Origin: Microbispora catharanthi
Lineage (GTDB): Bacteria > Actinomycetota > Actinomycetes > Streptosporangiales > Streptosporangiaceae
Direction: 5' to 3'
DNA length: 64,000 nt
NCBI RefSeq assembly: GCF_006334915.2
Contig: NZ_VDMA02000004.1
Span: forward strand, 422,821 to 486,820
In this document: one piece after another, positions 9,165 through 16,474 of the stretch
Position numbering within the stretch: position 1 is the stretch's first letter
Layout: every line of letters begins with the position of its first letter
Program-made: the position numbers and the translations under genes
The notes under the pieces: model-generated
The model's database searches: none
Told to the model about the DNA's origin: nothing
Seen by the model: only the letters and a program-made list of their open reading frames with translations

Positions 9165-10054
9165 TGGACGACTTCCAGGGCCGGCGTACGCACGAAAGCG
9201 CGGAGGGGAGCACGGCCGACGAGCGGCTCGCCGAGCTGTTCGCGTTCCTGCGGCGCAGGGTCACCGGCGAGTACGAGATCGACGAGTTCGGCTTCGACCC
9301 CGAGCTCAACGAGAAGGTGCTGCTGGAGGCGTTGCGCCCGCTCTACCGGCACTGGTTCAGGGCCGAGGCCCTCGGGCTCGGCAATGTGCCGGCCGACAGG
9401 GGCGCGCTGATCGTGGCCAACCACTCCGGCACGCTGCCCGTGGACGCGCTCATGCTGCAGGTCGCGGTGCACGACGAGCTGGGCAGGCCGCTGCGCCTGC
9501 TCGGGGCCCACCTGGTCTATCAGCTTCCCGTGCTCGGGCACCTGGCCCGCAAGTCCGGGCACACGCTCGCCTGCCCGGAGGACGCCGACCGGCTGCTGCG
9601 CAAGGGCGAGGTCGTCGGCGTCTTCCCCGAGGGCTTCAAGGGCATCGGCAAGCCCTTCTCCGAGCGTTACCGGCTCCAGCGGTTCGGCCGGGGCGGGTTC
9701 GTCGCGTCGGCGATCAGAGCCGGCGTGCCGATCGTCCCGTGCGCCATCGTGGGGGCGGAGGAGATCTACCCCAAGATCGGCGACATTCCCGCGCTCGCCC
9801 GGCTGCTCGGCCTGCCCTACCTGCCGATCACGCCGCTGTTCCCCTGGCTCGGGCCGCTCGGCCTGCTTCCGCTGCCGTCCAAGTGGCTGATCGAGTTCGG
9901 CGAGCCGATCCGGACCGACGAGTACGCCCCGGAGGAGGCCGACGACCCCATGCTGGTCTTCGACCTGACCGACCACGTCCGGGAGACGATGCAACGGCAG
10001 CTCGACGCGCTGCGGCTGCGCCGGGGCCCCGCGTTTCCCCCGATCGTGCTGTGA
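9164..10054 (+). CDS. Lysophospholipid / 1-acylglycerol-phosphate-type acyltransferase
   Basis: A 296-residue acyltransferase of the PlsC/LPLAT fold. It has IVANHSGTLPVD near residues 83-94 (active-site His) and GVFPEGFKG (acyl-acceptor binding), followed by GRGGFVASAIRAGVPIVPC. The His-to-Asp spacing is H-x6-D instead of the usual H-x4-D. The ATG overlaps the epimerase stop, giving a tight two-gene unit. A charged N-terminal extension of about 60 residues precedes the domain. The gene ends in a 15-base near-perfect palindrome (10046-10060) that includes the stop codon. Likely role: transfer of acyl chains to a membrane lipid or glycolipid; the acceptor is unknown. Confidence 0.88.
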   Translation: MDDFQGRRTHESAEGSTADERLAELFAFLRRRVTGEYEIDEFGFDPELNEKVLLEALRPLYRHWFRAEALGLGNVPADRGALIVANHSGTLPVDALMLQVAVHDELGRPLRLLGAHLVYQLPVLGHLARKSGHTLACPEDADRLLRKGEVVGVFPEGFKGIGKPFSERYRLQRFGRGGFVASAIRAGVPIVPCAIVGAEEIYPKIGDIPALARLLGLPYLPITPLFPWLGPLGLLPLPSKWLIEFGEPIRTDEYAPEEADDPMLVFDLTDHVRETMQRQLDALRLRRGPAFPPIVL

Positions 10055-10147
10055 CAGCACGCTTCCCGCAACTTATTGGGCTCGGAGTCTAACAAAGAGA
10101 CCTACTGGTCGGTATGGTGTGCTCACCCTCACCCCCGGAGGAGCACC

Positions 10148-11182
10148 ATGAGCAAGGGGCGGAACGCCGCCCTCGCCGGGCTCGCCCTCGGCCTGGCGAT
10201 CGGCACCGCGCGACGCATCCAGACCAGGCGGGCGAAGGCCGCAGTGACTCCGGACGGCGCGTCCGGGCGCCGGACGACGGTCACGACCGACGACGGGGTC
10301 CGCCTGGCCGTGGAGATCGACGACCACCCCGATCCCCGCTGCGCCGTCGTCTTCGCGCACGGCTGGCTGATGAACCGGCAGTGCTGGCAGCTCCAGCGCG
10401 AGGCCCTGGCGGGCCTGGGCACGCTCGTCTTCTACGACCAGCGCGGGCACGGCGACTCCTCGGCCGGGGCGCTGGAGGCGTGCACGATCGACCGGCTGGG
10501 CGACGACCTGGCCGCCGTCATCGAGGCCGCCGTGCCGGAGGGACTGCCCGTCGTCCTCGTCGGCCACTCGATGGGCGGCATGACGATCATGGCGCTCGCG
10601 GACCGGCACCCCGCCCTGGTCGAGTCGCGGGTGGCCGGCGCGGCGCTGCTCAGCACCTCGTCCGGCGGGCTCGACGCCACCACCTTCGGCCTCCCCGGGC
10701 CGCTCGGGCGGCTGGCTCCCCGCGTCACGCCCCTGCTGTTCGAGAACATGCTGGCCCGCGCCGCGGTCATCGACGCGCGGCCCCGCGTGAAGGACTGGAC
10801 GAACCTGCCGGTGACCCGGTACGTGGCCTTCGGCAAGGGGGCGAGCCGCCGGCACATCCGTCTGGTGAACGCGATGGCCGCGGCGACGCCGACGGAGGTC
10901 ATGGTCGGGTTCTTCCGCGACTTCCGCGTGCACGACAAGTTCGCCGCGCTGCAGGCGCTCCAGCGGACGCAGACGCTGGTCATGGTGGGAGAGCGAGACC
11001 GGCTCACCCCGCTCGCCCACAGCCGCCGGATCGCCGAGGCGCTGCCCGGCGCCCGGTTCGTCCGGATCCCCGGCGCCGGGCACATGATCGGCTTCGAACG
11101 CCCCGAGCTGGTGAATCGAGAGCTGGCCGGCCTGATCGAGCGGGCCGCGCCGAGCCTCCCACCGGGCCGGTTCGCGGCCTGA
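10148..11182 (+). CDS. Alpha/beta hydrolase
   Basis: A 344-residue hydrolase with an N-terminal hydrophobic stretch (AALAGLALGLAIG, residues 7-19) that may anchor it to the membrane. Visible elements are the oxyanion region FAHGWLMNR, the nucleophile elbow GHSMGG and a C-terminal catalytic His in GAGHMIGFERPE. These define a Ser-Asp-His enzyme of the lipase/esterase type. The start at 10148 follows GGAGGAGC; upstream in-frame codons are not needed. It is convergent with the Lrp-type regulator gene. The substrate cannot be inferred. Confidence 0.9.
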   Translation: MSKGRNAALAGLALGLAIGTARRIQTRRAKAAVTPDGASGRRTTVTTDDGVRLAVEIDDHPDPRCAVVFAHGWLMNRQCWQLQREALAGLGTLVFYDQRGHGDSSAGALEACTIDRLGDDLAAVIEAAVPEGLPVVLVGHSMGGMTIMALADRHPALVESRVAGAALLSTSSGGLDATTFGLPGPLGRLAPRVTPLLFENMLARAAVIDARPRVKDWTNLPVTRYVAFGKGASRRHIRLVNAMAAATPTEVMVGFFRDFRVHDKFAALQALQRTQTLVMVGERDRLTPLAHSRRIAEALPGARFVRIPGAGHMIGFERPELVNRELAGLIERAAPSLPPGRFAA

Positions 11183-11189
11183 CCTCCGT

Positions 11190-12188
11190 TCAGGTGCGTG
11201 CCGGGCGGAGCCCCGGCCGCGCGGCCACGGGGGTGAGGTGTCCGGCCGCCTTGAGCGTGTGCAGGACGGGGGCCGTCTCCAGGGTGCGGATCTGGTCGAG
11301 CGTGCCGAGCTTGCGGGTGAGGTAGCGGTGCAGGTCGGCGGGGCCGGCGCAGAGCGCGTGGGCGAGCAGGTTGGTGGCGCCGGTGGTGGCCGCGACGACG
11401 GCGAGCTCGTCGTGCGTGGCCAGGGTGGCCGCGACCTGGTCCAGATGCGCAGGCGCGACGGCCATCCACAGCAGGGCCTGGGCGGTGACGCCGTAGCCGG
11501 CGACGTCGATCTCCACGTCGAAGAAGACGGCTCCGGCGGCGCGAAGCTCGGCCAGGCGGCGCGCCACGGTGGCCGGGGACCAGCCGGTGGCCGCGGCGAG
11601 TTCGGCGTAGCCGGCGCGGCCGTCGTGGCGCAGGGCGTCGATGAGGGCGCGGTCGCCGTCCGTCAGGCTCACCTGGTCGAGGTGACCGGTCGCGGGGGGT
11701 CTTGCGAGTGACCGTTGCTGCTCGTCGCTGAGGGTTCGCAGCCGTCCGCGCCAGGCGGTCGGACCGCCCAGATAGGTGTGGAGCAGCAGGTGCGCCGAGA
11801 CGGCCGTGATCCCGGACGTGCGGGGGATGTCGTGCAGCAGCAGCGACCGTGACAGGCGGCTGTCGTCCGCCGTGTGGACGATCGCGAAGATCTCGGTGCC
11901 TCCGGAGGCCAGCTTGACCCAGGAGGTGTCGGGGCGCCGGGCCAGCGCGTACCCCAGGGTTTGAGACGCCGTGGGGGTCGTGGTGAGCCTCACCACCCAC
12001 TGCGCCTGGCCGGTGCGGTCCTGCTCCGGCAGGCCGACGACGCGCAGCCCGGCCTCGGCGCGCAGCCGCCGGTAACGCCGCGTCACGGTCTGGGTGGACA
12101 CGCCGAGGACCTCGGCGATCCGGCTGAACGGTGCTCGCCCGTCGACGTGCAGGGCATGGACGAGACCCCGCTCAAGTTCATCCAGCAT
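11190..12188 (-). CDS. Lrp/AsnC family transcriptional regulator (duplicated HTH)
   Basis: A 332-residue regulator with two AsnC-type helix-turn-helix units, one at about residues 1-50 (FSRIAEVLGVSTQTVTRRYRR) and one near 180-230 (YAELAAATGWSPATVARRL), each followed by a ligand/oligomerisation-like segment. It looks like a tandem duplication of a standard 150-residue Lrp protein, a known actinobacterial arrangement. It is divergent from the MFS exporter at 12315 across a 126-base gap that contains a CGGATT/AATCCG inverted repeat, so it probably controls that exporter. The ATG at 12188 begins directly before the first HTH; the open frame continues upstream only over the MFS gene. Confidence 0.88.
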   Translation of the reverse strand: MLDELERGLVHALHVDGRAPFSRIAEVLGVSTQTVTRRYRRLRAEAGLRVVGLPEQDRTGQAQWVVRLTTTPTASQTLGYALARRPDTSWVKLASGGTEIFAIVHTADDSRLSRSLLLHDIPRTSGITAVSAHLLLHTYLGGPTAWRGRLRTLSDEQQRSLARPPATGHLDQVSLTDGDRALIDALRHDGRAGYAELAAATGWSPATVARRLAELRAAGAVFFDVEIDVAGYGVTAQALLWMAVAPAHLDQVAATLATHDELAVVAATTGATNLLAHALCAGPADLHRYLTRKLGTLDQIRTLETAPVLHTLKAAGHLTPVAARPGLRPART

Positions 12189-12191
12189 CGA

Positions 12192-12231
12192 CGGATTCTC
12201 TCGCCGTTTCGCCGTTGATGGAAGAAATCCG
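12192..12231. promoter_or_regulatory. Inverted repeat in the Lrp/MFS divergent promoter region
   Basis: CGGATT (12192-12197) and AATCCG (12226-12231) are perfect inverted copies 28 bases apart, and a further GATTCGG follows at about 12234. The position between divergent regulator and exporter genes suits an operator. This is inference. Confidence 0.35.
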
Positions 12232-12314
12232 CAGATTCGGCTCTCTGGCTGGAACGTCCTATTCGTACGCCTCAGGCTGCTGCGTGCCCACGACGCGACC
12301 CGGAAGGACAAGTC

Positions 12315-13778
12315 ATGCCCGTTTTGGAGGACGCCGTCGCCACGACGGCATATCGACGGCGGTGGGCGGCCCTGCTCGCGCTGCTGGTCGCCGAAGCGAT
12401 GAACCTGCTGGACGCCACGATCACGACGGTGGTCGCGCCGGTGATCCACGGCGATTTCGGCGGCGCCGAGTCCGACATCCAGTGGTTCAGCGCCGCCTAC
12501 ACCCTGCCCTTCGCCGTGCTGCTGGTGCCCGGCGGCCGCCTGGGAGATCTCGTCGGCAGGAAGCGGGTGTTCGCGGCCGGGGTCGCCCTCTTCGCGCTGG
12601 CGTCGGCGATCTGCGCTTGCGCGACCGGTCCGGGAACGCTCATCACCACACGTGCGGTCCAGGGGGCGGCGGCCGCGCTCATCATTCCGCAGACCATCGG
12701 ACTGATCCGCACCATGTTCGAGGGGGACGAACTGGCCAAGGCCATGGGGTCCATCGGGCCGGTGATGGGCCTGGCCGCCGTCTGCGGGCCCGTGCTCGGC
12801 GCGGTTCTCACCCGCGTCGACCTGTTCGGCCTGTCGTGGCGGGCGGCGTTCCTCGTCAACGTTCCCCTCGCCGCCGTCGTCCTGGCCGTCGCGCCGGCCC
12901 TGCGGGAGAGCAGGTCGCCGCACCCTCCCCGCATCGACCTGCCCGGCACAGGGCTGGCCGTGCTCGGCACCGGCCTGATCGTTTATCCCCTCATCCAGGG
13001 CGACGCCGCCGGCTGGCCCGCCTGGGTCTGGATCGCTCTCGCCGCGGGCGTCGTCGTCCTCGCGGTCCTGGGGTGGCACCAGCGTCACCGCGCCCGGCGG
13101 GGCCGCAGCCCGCTGATCGAACCGAGCCTGTTCCGCGACCGGGCCTTCCCGGCCGCGCTGGCGACCTCCACGCTGTTCTTCTCGGTGATGAACGGACTGA
13201 TGGTGGCGATCGTCCTTCAGGTGCAGCTGGGGCTGGGCAGCGACGTCCTGACCGCCGGGCTCACCCTGCTCCCGTGGTCGGCCGCCATGGCCCTCGCCTC
13301 CTGGTACGCCGGCGCCCGTCTGGTGCCCCGCCACGGAGCGAAGATCATGTTGGTCGGGCTCGCCGCTCTGTTCGCCGGGCTGGTCTGCGCCGTCGCCGTC
13401 TACCGGGCCGCACCCGCCGACGGCTACCCCTGGCCCCTGCTCGCGGCGCTGTCGCTCAGTGGAGCAGGAAACGGCCTGTTCACCGTCCCGTTCTTCACCA
13501 CGGCCCTGTCACGGGTGCGGGCGCACGAGACCGGTTCCGCCGCCGGCCTGCTCAACGCGGTCCAGCAGTTCGGCGGCACCCTCGGCGTCGCCGTTCTCGG
13601 CACCGCGTTCCTCCACAGGTTCACCGCGGACGTCCGGTCGCACGTGGACGCGGGCAGCGCGGCCCTGGGGGCGATCCAGCTCACGTTGTGGATCGCCGTG
13701 GCGCTCGTCGCCGTCACGGCCGTCACGACCGTGTTGATGGGCGTACGCGAGTCCTCCGCGCAGTCCGCGGGCCACTGA
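12315..13778 (+). CDS. MFS drug-efflux transporter (DHA2 / EmrB-QacA type)
   Basis: A 487-residue integral membrane protein with about 14 hydrophobic segments. Motif A is seen as GGRLGDLVGRKR between helices 2 and 3, and the motif-C-like GPVMGLAAVCGPVLGA lies in helix 5; both are diagnostic of drug:H+ antiporters. The ATG follows GGAAGGA at ideal distance. Its divergent neighbour is an Lrp-type regulator that is likely to control it. Substrate is unknown; the family exports dyes, antibiotics and self-made metabolites. Confidence 0.92.
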   Translation: MPVLEDAVATTAYRRRWAALLALLVAEAMNLLDATITTVVAPVIHGDFGGAESDIQWFSAAYTLPFAVLLVPGGRLGDLVGRKRVFAAGVALFALASAICACATGPGTLITTRAVQGAAAALIIPQTIGLIRTMFEGDELAKAMGSIGPVMGLAAVCGPVLGAVLTRVDLFGLSWRAAFLVNVPLAAVVLAVAPALRESRSPHPPRIDLPGTGLAVLGTGLIVYPLIQGDAAGWPAWVWIALAAGVVVLAVLGWHQRHRARRGRSPLIEPSLFRDRAFPAALATSTLFFSVMNGLMVAIVLQVQLGLGSDVLTAGLTLLPWSAAMALASWYAGARLVPRHGAKIMLVGLAALFAGLVCAVAVYRAAPADGYPWPLLAALSLSGAGNGLFTVPFFTTALSRVRAHETGSAAGLLNAVQQFGGTLGVAVLGTAFLHRFTADVRSHVDAGSAALGAIQLTLWIAVALVAVTAVTTVLMGVRESSAQSAGH

Positions 13779-13786
13779 CCGGGTGG

Positions 13787-13849
13787 TCAGAGAGCGAAGC
13801 GACAGCGTCAGAGAGCGGAGCGACGGCGTCAGAGAGCGGAGCGGTAGTG
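13787..13849. repeat. Three 21-base tandem repeats spanning the HAD gene stop codon
   Basis: Units begin at 13787, 13808 and 13829, each with TCAGAGAGCG followed by AGCG. Read on the minus strand, the third unit encodes the end of the HAD protein (RSAL then TGA), and the other two repeat that 3' end beyond the stop, in frame. Confidence 0.85.
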
Positions 13850-14698
13850 GCGGCGCAGGGCGATCCCGGCGGCGACGCCGCCCGCGATGGCCCCCGCGGT
13901 CGCGGCGATCGGCAGGCCGATCATCGTCGCCTTCCTGCCCGTGCGGAAGTCGCGGACCTCCCAGCCGTTCTCCCTGGCGTGCTCGCGCAGTTCGCTGTCG
14001 GGGTTGATGGCGTGTGGGCGCCCGACGAGGGAGAGCATCGGCAGGTCGTTGGCCGAGTCGCTGTAGGCCGAGCAACGGGCCAGGTCGAGGCCCTCGCGGC
14101 GCGCCAGCGCCCGGATGGCCTCGGCCTTGGCCGGGCCGTGCAGCAGGTCGCCGACGAGCCTTCCGGTGTAGGCGCCGTCGGCGGTCTCGGCGACCGTGCC
14201 GAGCGCGCCGGTGAGCCCGAGCCGCTGCGCGATGACCCGGGCCAGCTCCACCGGCGTGGCGGTGACCAGCCACACCCGCTGCCCGGCGTCCAGGTGCGCC
14301 TGGGCCAGCGCGCGGGTGCCCTGCCACACGCGGTCGGCCATCACGTCGTCGTAGATCTCCTCGCCCAGCCGGACGACCTCGTCCACCTTCAGCCCGGCGA
14401 CGAAGGCGAGGGCCATCTCCTTGGCCTTGGCGATGTGCTCGGGGTTCTCGTTGCCCCGCACGCGAAACCACGCCTGCCCGAGCGCGAACTTCATGAGGTC
14501 ATGGCTGGTGAACAGGCCGCGCGCCGCCAGCCCCCGGGCGAAGTGGTAGATCGAGGCACCGCGCATCATGGTGTTGTCGACGTCGAAGAACGCCGCCGCC
14601 GTGAGGTCGGGGACGACCTCGGGGACGGACACCGCCGCGGCGGCCGCCACCTCGCCGGCGATCTCCGCCTCTTCCCGCCGTCGCAATAGCCGCCTCAT
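13829..14698 (-). CDS. HAD-IB family hydrolase (phosphoserine-phosphatase-like)
   Basis: A 289-residue HAD phosphatase. Motif I is FFDVDNTMM near residues 37-45 (nucleophile and general acid Asp), motif II is the LVTATP stretch, motif III Lys lies in the HGPAKAEAI region, and motif IV is [14 protein letters not shown] final hydrophobic helix ([15 protein letters not shown]) suggests C-terminal membrane attachment. It belongs to the HAD-IB group of actinobacterial proteins that includes SerB-like and glycerolipid-related enzymes. It lies just downstream of rsbN on the same strand. Substrate unknown. Confidence 0.9.
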   Translation of the reverse strand: MRRLLRRREEAEIAGEVAAAAAVSVPEVVPDLTAAAFFDVDNTMMRGASIYHFARGLAARGLFTSHDLMKFALGQAWFRVRGNENPEHIAKAKEMALAFVAGLKVDEVVRLGEEIYDDVMADRVWQGTRALAQAHLDAGQRVWLVTATPVELARVIAQRLGLTGALGTVAETADGAYTGRLVGDLLHGPAKAEAIRALARREGLDLARCSAYSDSANDLPMLSLVGRPHAINPDSELREHARENGWEVRDFRTGRKATMIGLPIAATAGAIAGGVAAGIALRRHYRSAL

Positions 14699-14753
14699 GA
14701 CTCATCAGCTTAACCGCCGGAGAGTGTACGGAACGGGAGCGGGACATGACGTG

Positions 14754-15524
14754 TCAACGTCCGGAACCAGTGAACGAATCGATATAACTCAGGTATTGGT
14801 TGGCTTTGTCGCGATTTTCCCGGTCGAGCTTCGGCAGCAGCGGCTCCACGAGATGGCGCTGCTCACGGGCGAACTCGCGCGCATCGCCGTCGGCGCGCCC
14901 CTGCCGGGCGACGCGGCTCAGCGCGGCCCTGGTGGTCGTCTCCATGTCGTCGAGCGTCTGCCCGATGAGCCGGCGGCGCTCCGGGGTGGACCTGTCCACC
15001 AGTGAGGCGGTCTCGGCCGCCCGCTGCCGCGCCGCGACCATCTGTCGCTGCGCCAGCTCCTCCTCGTCGTACGCGAGGTCGAGCACCGTCGACTCCGCCA
15101 TCCTCTTCAGCGGGTACAGCACCTCGCCGGGCACGGAGTGGTAGGTGCGCACACCGGTGCCGAACATCCCCGCCAGCAGCACGCAGAACACCAGCACGGG
15201 GCGCAGCCGTACGAGCAGGGGCCGGCGGGGCCGCGGGGGTGCGGCGGGGGGCACCGCGTGCTTTCCCGCCGCGTGCCTGCCCGCGGCGCGCTCGGCGGCG
15301 TGGGCCCGCATCAGCTCGGCCCGCAGCCCCTCGCGGAACTCCGGTCTCGGGCCGCCGCCCAGCAGGGAGCGGAGGCCGGCCACACGTGCGGCGACCCGGC
15401 GGGTGCGGGACGACGGCCGGCCGCGCAGCGGGAAGCGGCGACCGGCGTCCTTGCGGGTGCGGGACGACGACCGGCCGCCCGTGCGGCGCGAGGGTCGCCA
15501 CCAGCCCATCACCGCTCCCGCCAT
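14754..15524 (-). CDS. rsbN: Anti-sigma factor for BldN (RsbN-like, DUF5667)
   Basis: A 256-residue single-pass membrane protein: a basic, Arg/Ser-rich cytoplasmic N-terminus, one transmembrane helix near residues 107-125, and an extracytoplasmic DUF5667-like domain beginning SVPGEVLYPLKRMAE. This architecture and the place directly downstream of a BldN-type sigma gene match RsbN of Streptomyces, which sequesters sigma-BldN at the membrane. The first 50 residues look like an added low-complexity leader; a second ATG at 15509 is possible. A sigma-BldN-like promoter sits between bldN and this gene (15629-15657), suggesting feedback control. Confidence 0.82.
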   Translation of the reverse strand: MAGAVMGWWRPSRRTGGRSSSRTRKDAGRRFPLRGRPSSRTRRVAARVAGLRSLLGGGPRPEFREGLRAELMRAHAAERAAGRHAAGKHAVPPAAPPRPRRPLLVRLRPVLVFCVLLAGMFGTGVRTYHSVPGEVLYPLKRMAESTVLDLAYDEEELAQRQMVAARQRAAETASLVDRSTPERRRLIGQTLDDMETTTRAALSRVARQGRADGDAREFAREQRHLVEPLLPKLDRENRDKANQYLSYIDSFTGSGR

Positions 15525-15628
15525 CCCCCGCTTGACGCCAGCGGAGATCCGCTCGCGGGGCCTGGGAAGCGTTCGTCACCTCCCGGCCGGCCCGCGAGAT
15601 CCGCCTGAAGATCCGACCTGCCACATGC

Positions 15629-15657
15629 CCAACGATGGGGTATGGGTAATGGTTACG
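15629..15657 (-). promoter_or_regulatory. Candidate sigma-BldN promoter for rsbN
   Basis: On the minus strand, CGTAAC (15652-15657) and CGTTGG (15629-15634) are separated by 17 bases. From memory, sigma-BldN promoters in Streptomyces have CGTAAC about 16 bases from CGTTGA. The element starts seven bases past the bldN stop and points at rsbN, leaving a leader of about 100 bases. Confidence 0.55.
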
Positions 15658-15663
15658 GGGGTC

Positions 15664-16317
15664 TCAGCCGAGATCGTCGGGGAGCGCCCGGGCGAGCGCC
15701 CTGATCGCCCGGAACTGGAGCGCCTTGATCGCTCCGGACTTCTTGCCCATGATCACCGCCGTCTCCGCGAGCGACATCCCGTGCAGGAAGCGCAGGATCA
15801 CGCATTCCTGCTGCTCCGCGCTGAGTTGCTTGATCGCCTGCATCACGCGCTCGTTGACCATGTTCGTGACGACCGCGTTCTCGGGGATGTGCGGGCCGTC
15901 CAGGGGCGTGTCGAGTATCTCGGCGGTGGTCACCTCGAGGCGGTTGCGGCCCGACTTGTAGTGGTCGGTGACGAGGTTGCGGGCGATCGTGACGAGCCAG
16001 GCGCCGAAGTCGCGGCCCTGCCAGGTGAACTCGGCGATGCCCCGCAGCGCCCGCAGGAACGTCTCGCTCGTCAGGTCCTCGGCCAGCGCGTGGCTGCCGA
16101 CCCGGAAGTAGACGTACCGGTAGACCAGCTCCAGGTAGTGGTCGTAGAGCACGCCGAACGCCTCGCTGTCGCCGGTCTTGGCGCGCAGCACGAGGCTTCG
16201 CATCTCGTCGTGCTCGTGCTCGTGCTCGCGATCGGAGAGATCGGCGGAACGCGCGGGTTGCGCTGCTCCTGCTGCGACCGGAGGGGAAAGCCCGGCCAAC
16301 GGCCACGTGTTCGGCAT
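15664..16317 (-). CDS. bldN: ECF RNA polymerase sigma factor BldN
   Basis: A 217-residue ECF sigma factor. Region 2 spans roughly residues 39-110 with the conserved AEDLTSETFLRALR and FGAWLVTIARNLVTDHYK segments; region 4 spans about 155-212 (LSAEQQECVILRFLHGMSL, then a recognition helix). Synteny with rsbN and rex-hem, and the sequence, identify it as BldN/AdsA, which in Streptomyces drives bldM and the chaplin/rodlin genes for aerial hyphae. Only about 38 residues precede region 2, and an in-frame TAA lies two codons before the ATG, so the long N-terminal pro-sequence described for Streptomyces BldN cannot be present. Confidence 0.88.
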   Translation of the reverse strand: MPNTWPLAGLSPPVAAGAAQPARSADLSDREHEHEHDEMRSLVLRAKTGDSEAFGVLYDHYLELVYRYVYFRVGSHALAEDLTSETFLRALRGIAEFTWQGRDFGAWLVTIARNLVTDHYKSGRNRLEVTTAEILDTPLDGPHIPENAVVTNMVNERVMQAIKQLSAEQQECVILRFLHGMSLAETAVIMGKKSGAIKALQFRAIRALARALPDDLG

Positions 16318-16474
16318 CCGTTATCCCATGGGGGAAGGGGAGTCGGCGTGCTCGAACACTCTAGAAATCAACGGGAGATTACACAATCCGTTCGGGTGGA
16401 GGAATCGACTTCAGGAGTGGAGACGCGGGTGGTGACATTCCCGGACAGGGTGACCGGCTACCGGTGGGAAGCCG

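Noticed and set aside
16318..16474. BldD-type operator expected before bldN
   Set aside because: Known for Streptomyces bldN, but no convincing palindrome of the BldD type was found in this gap.
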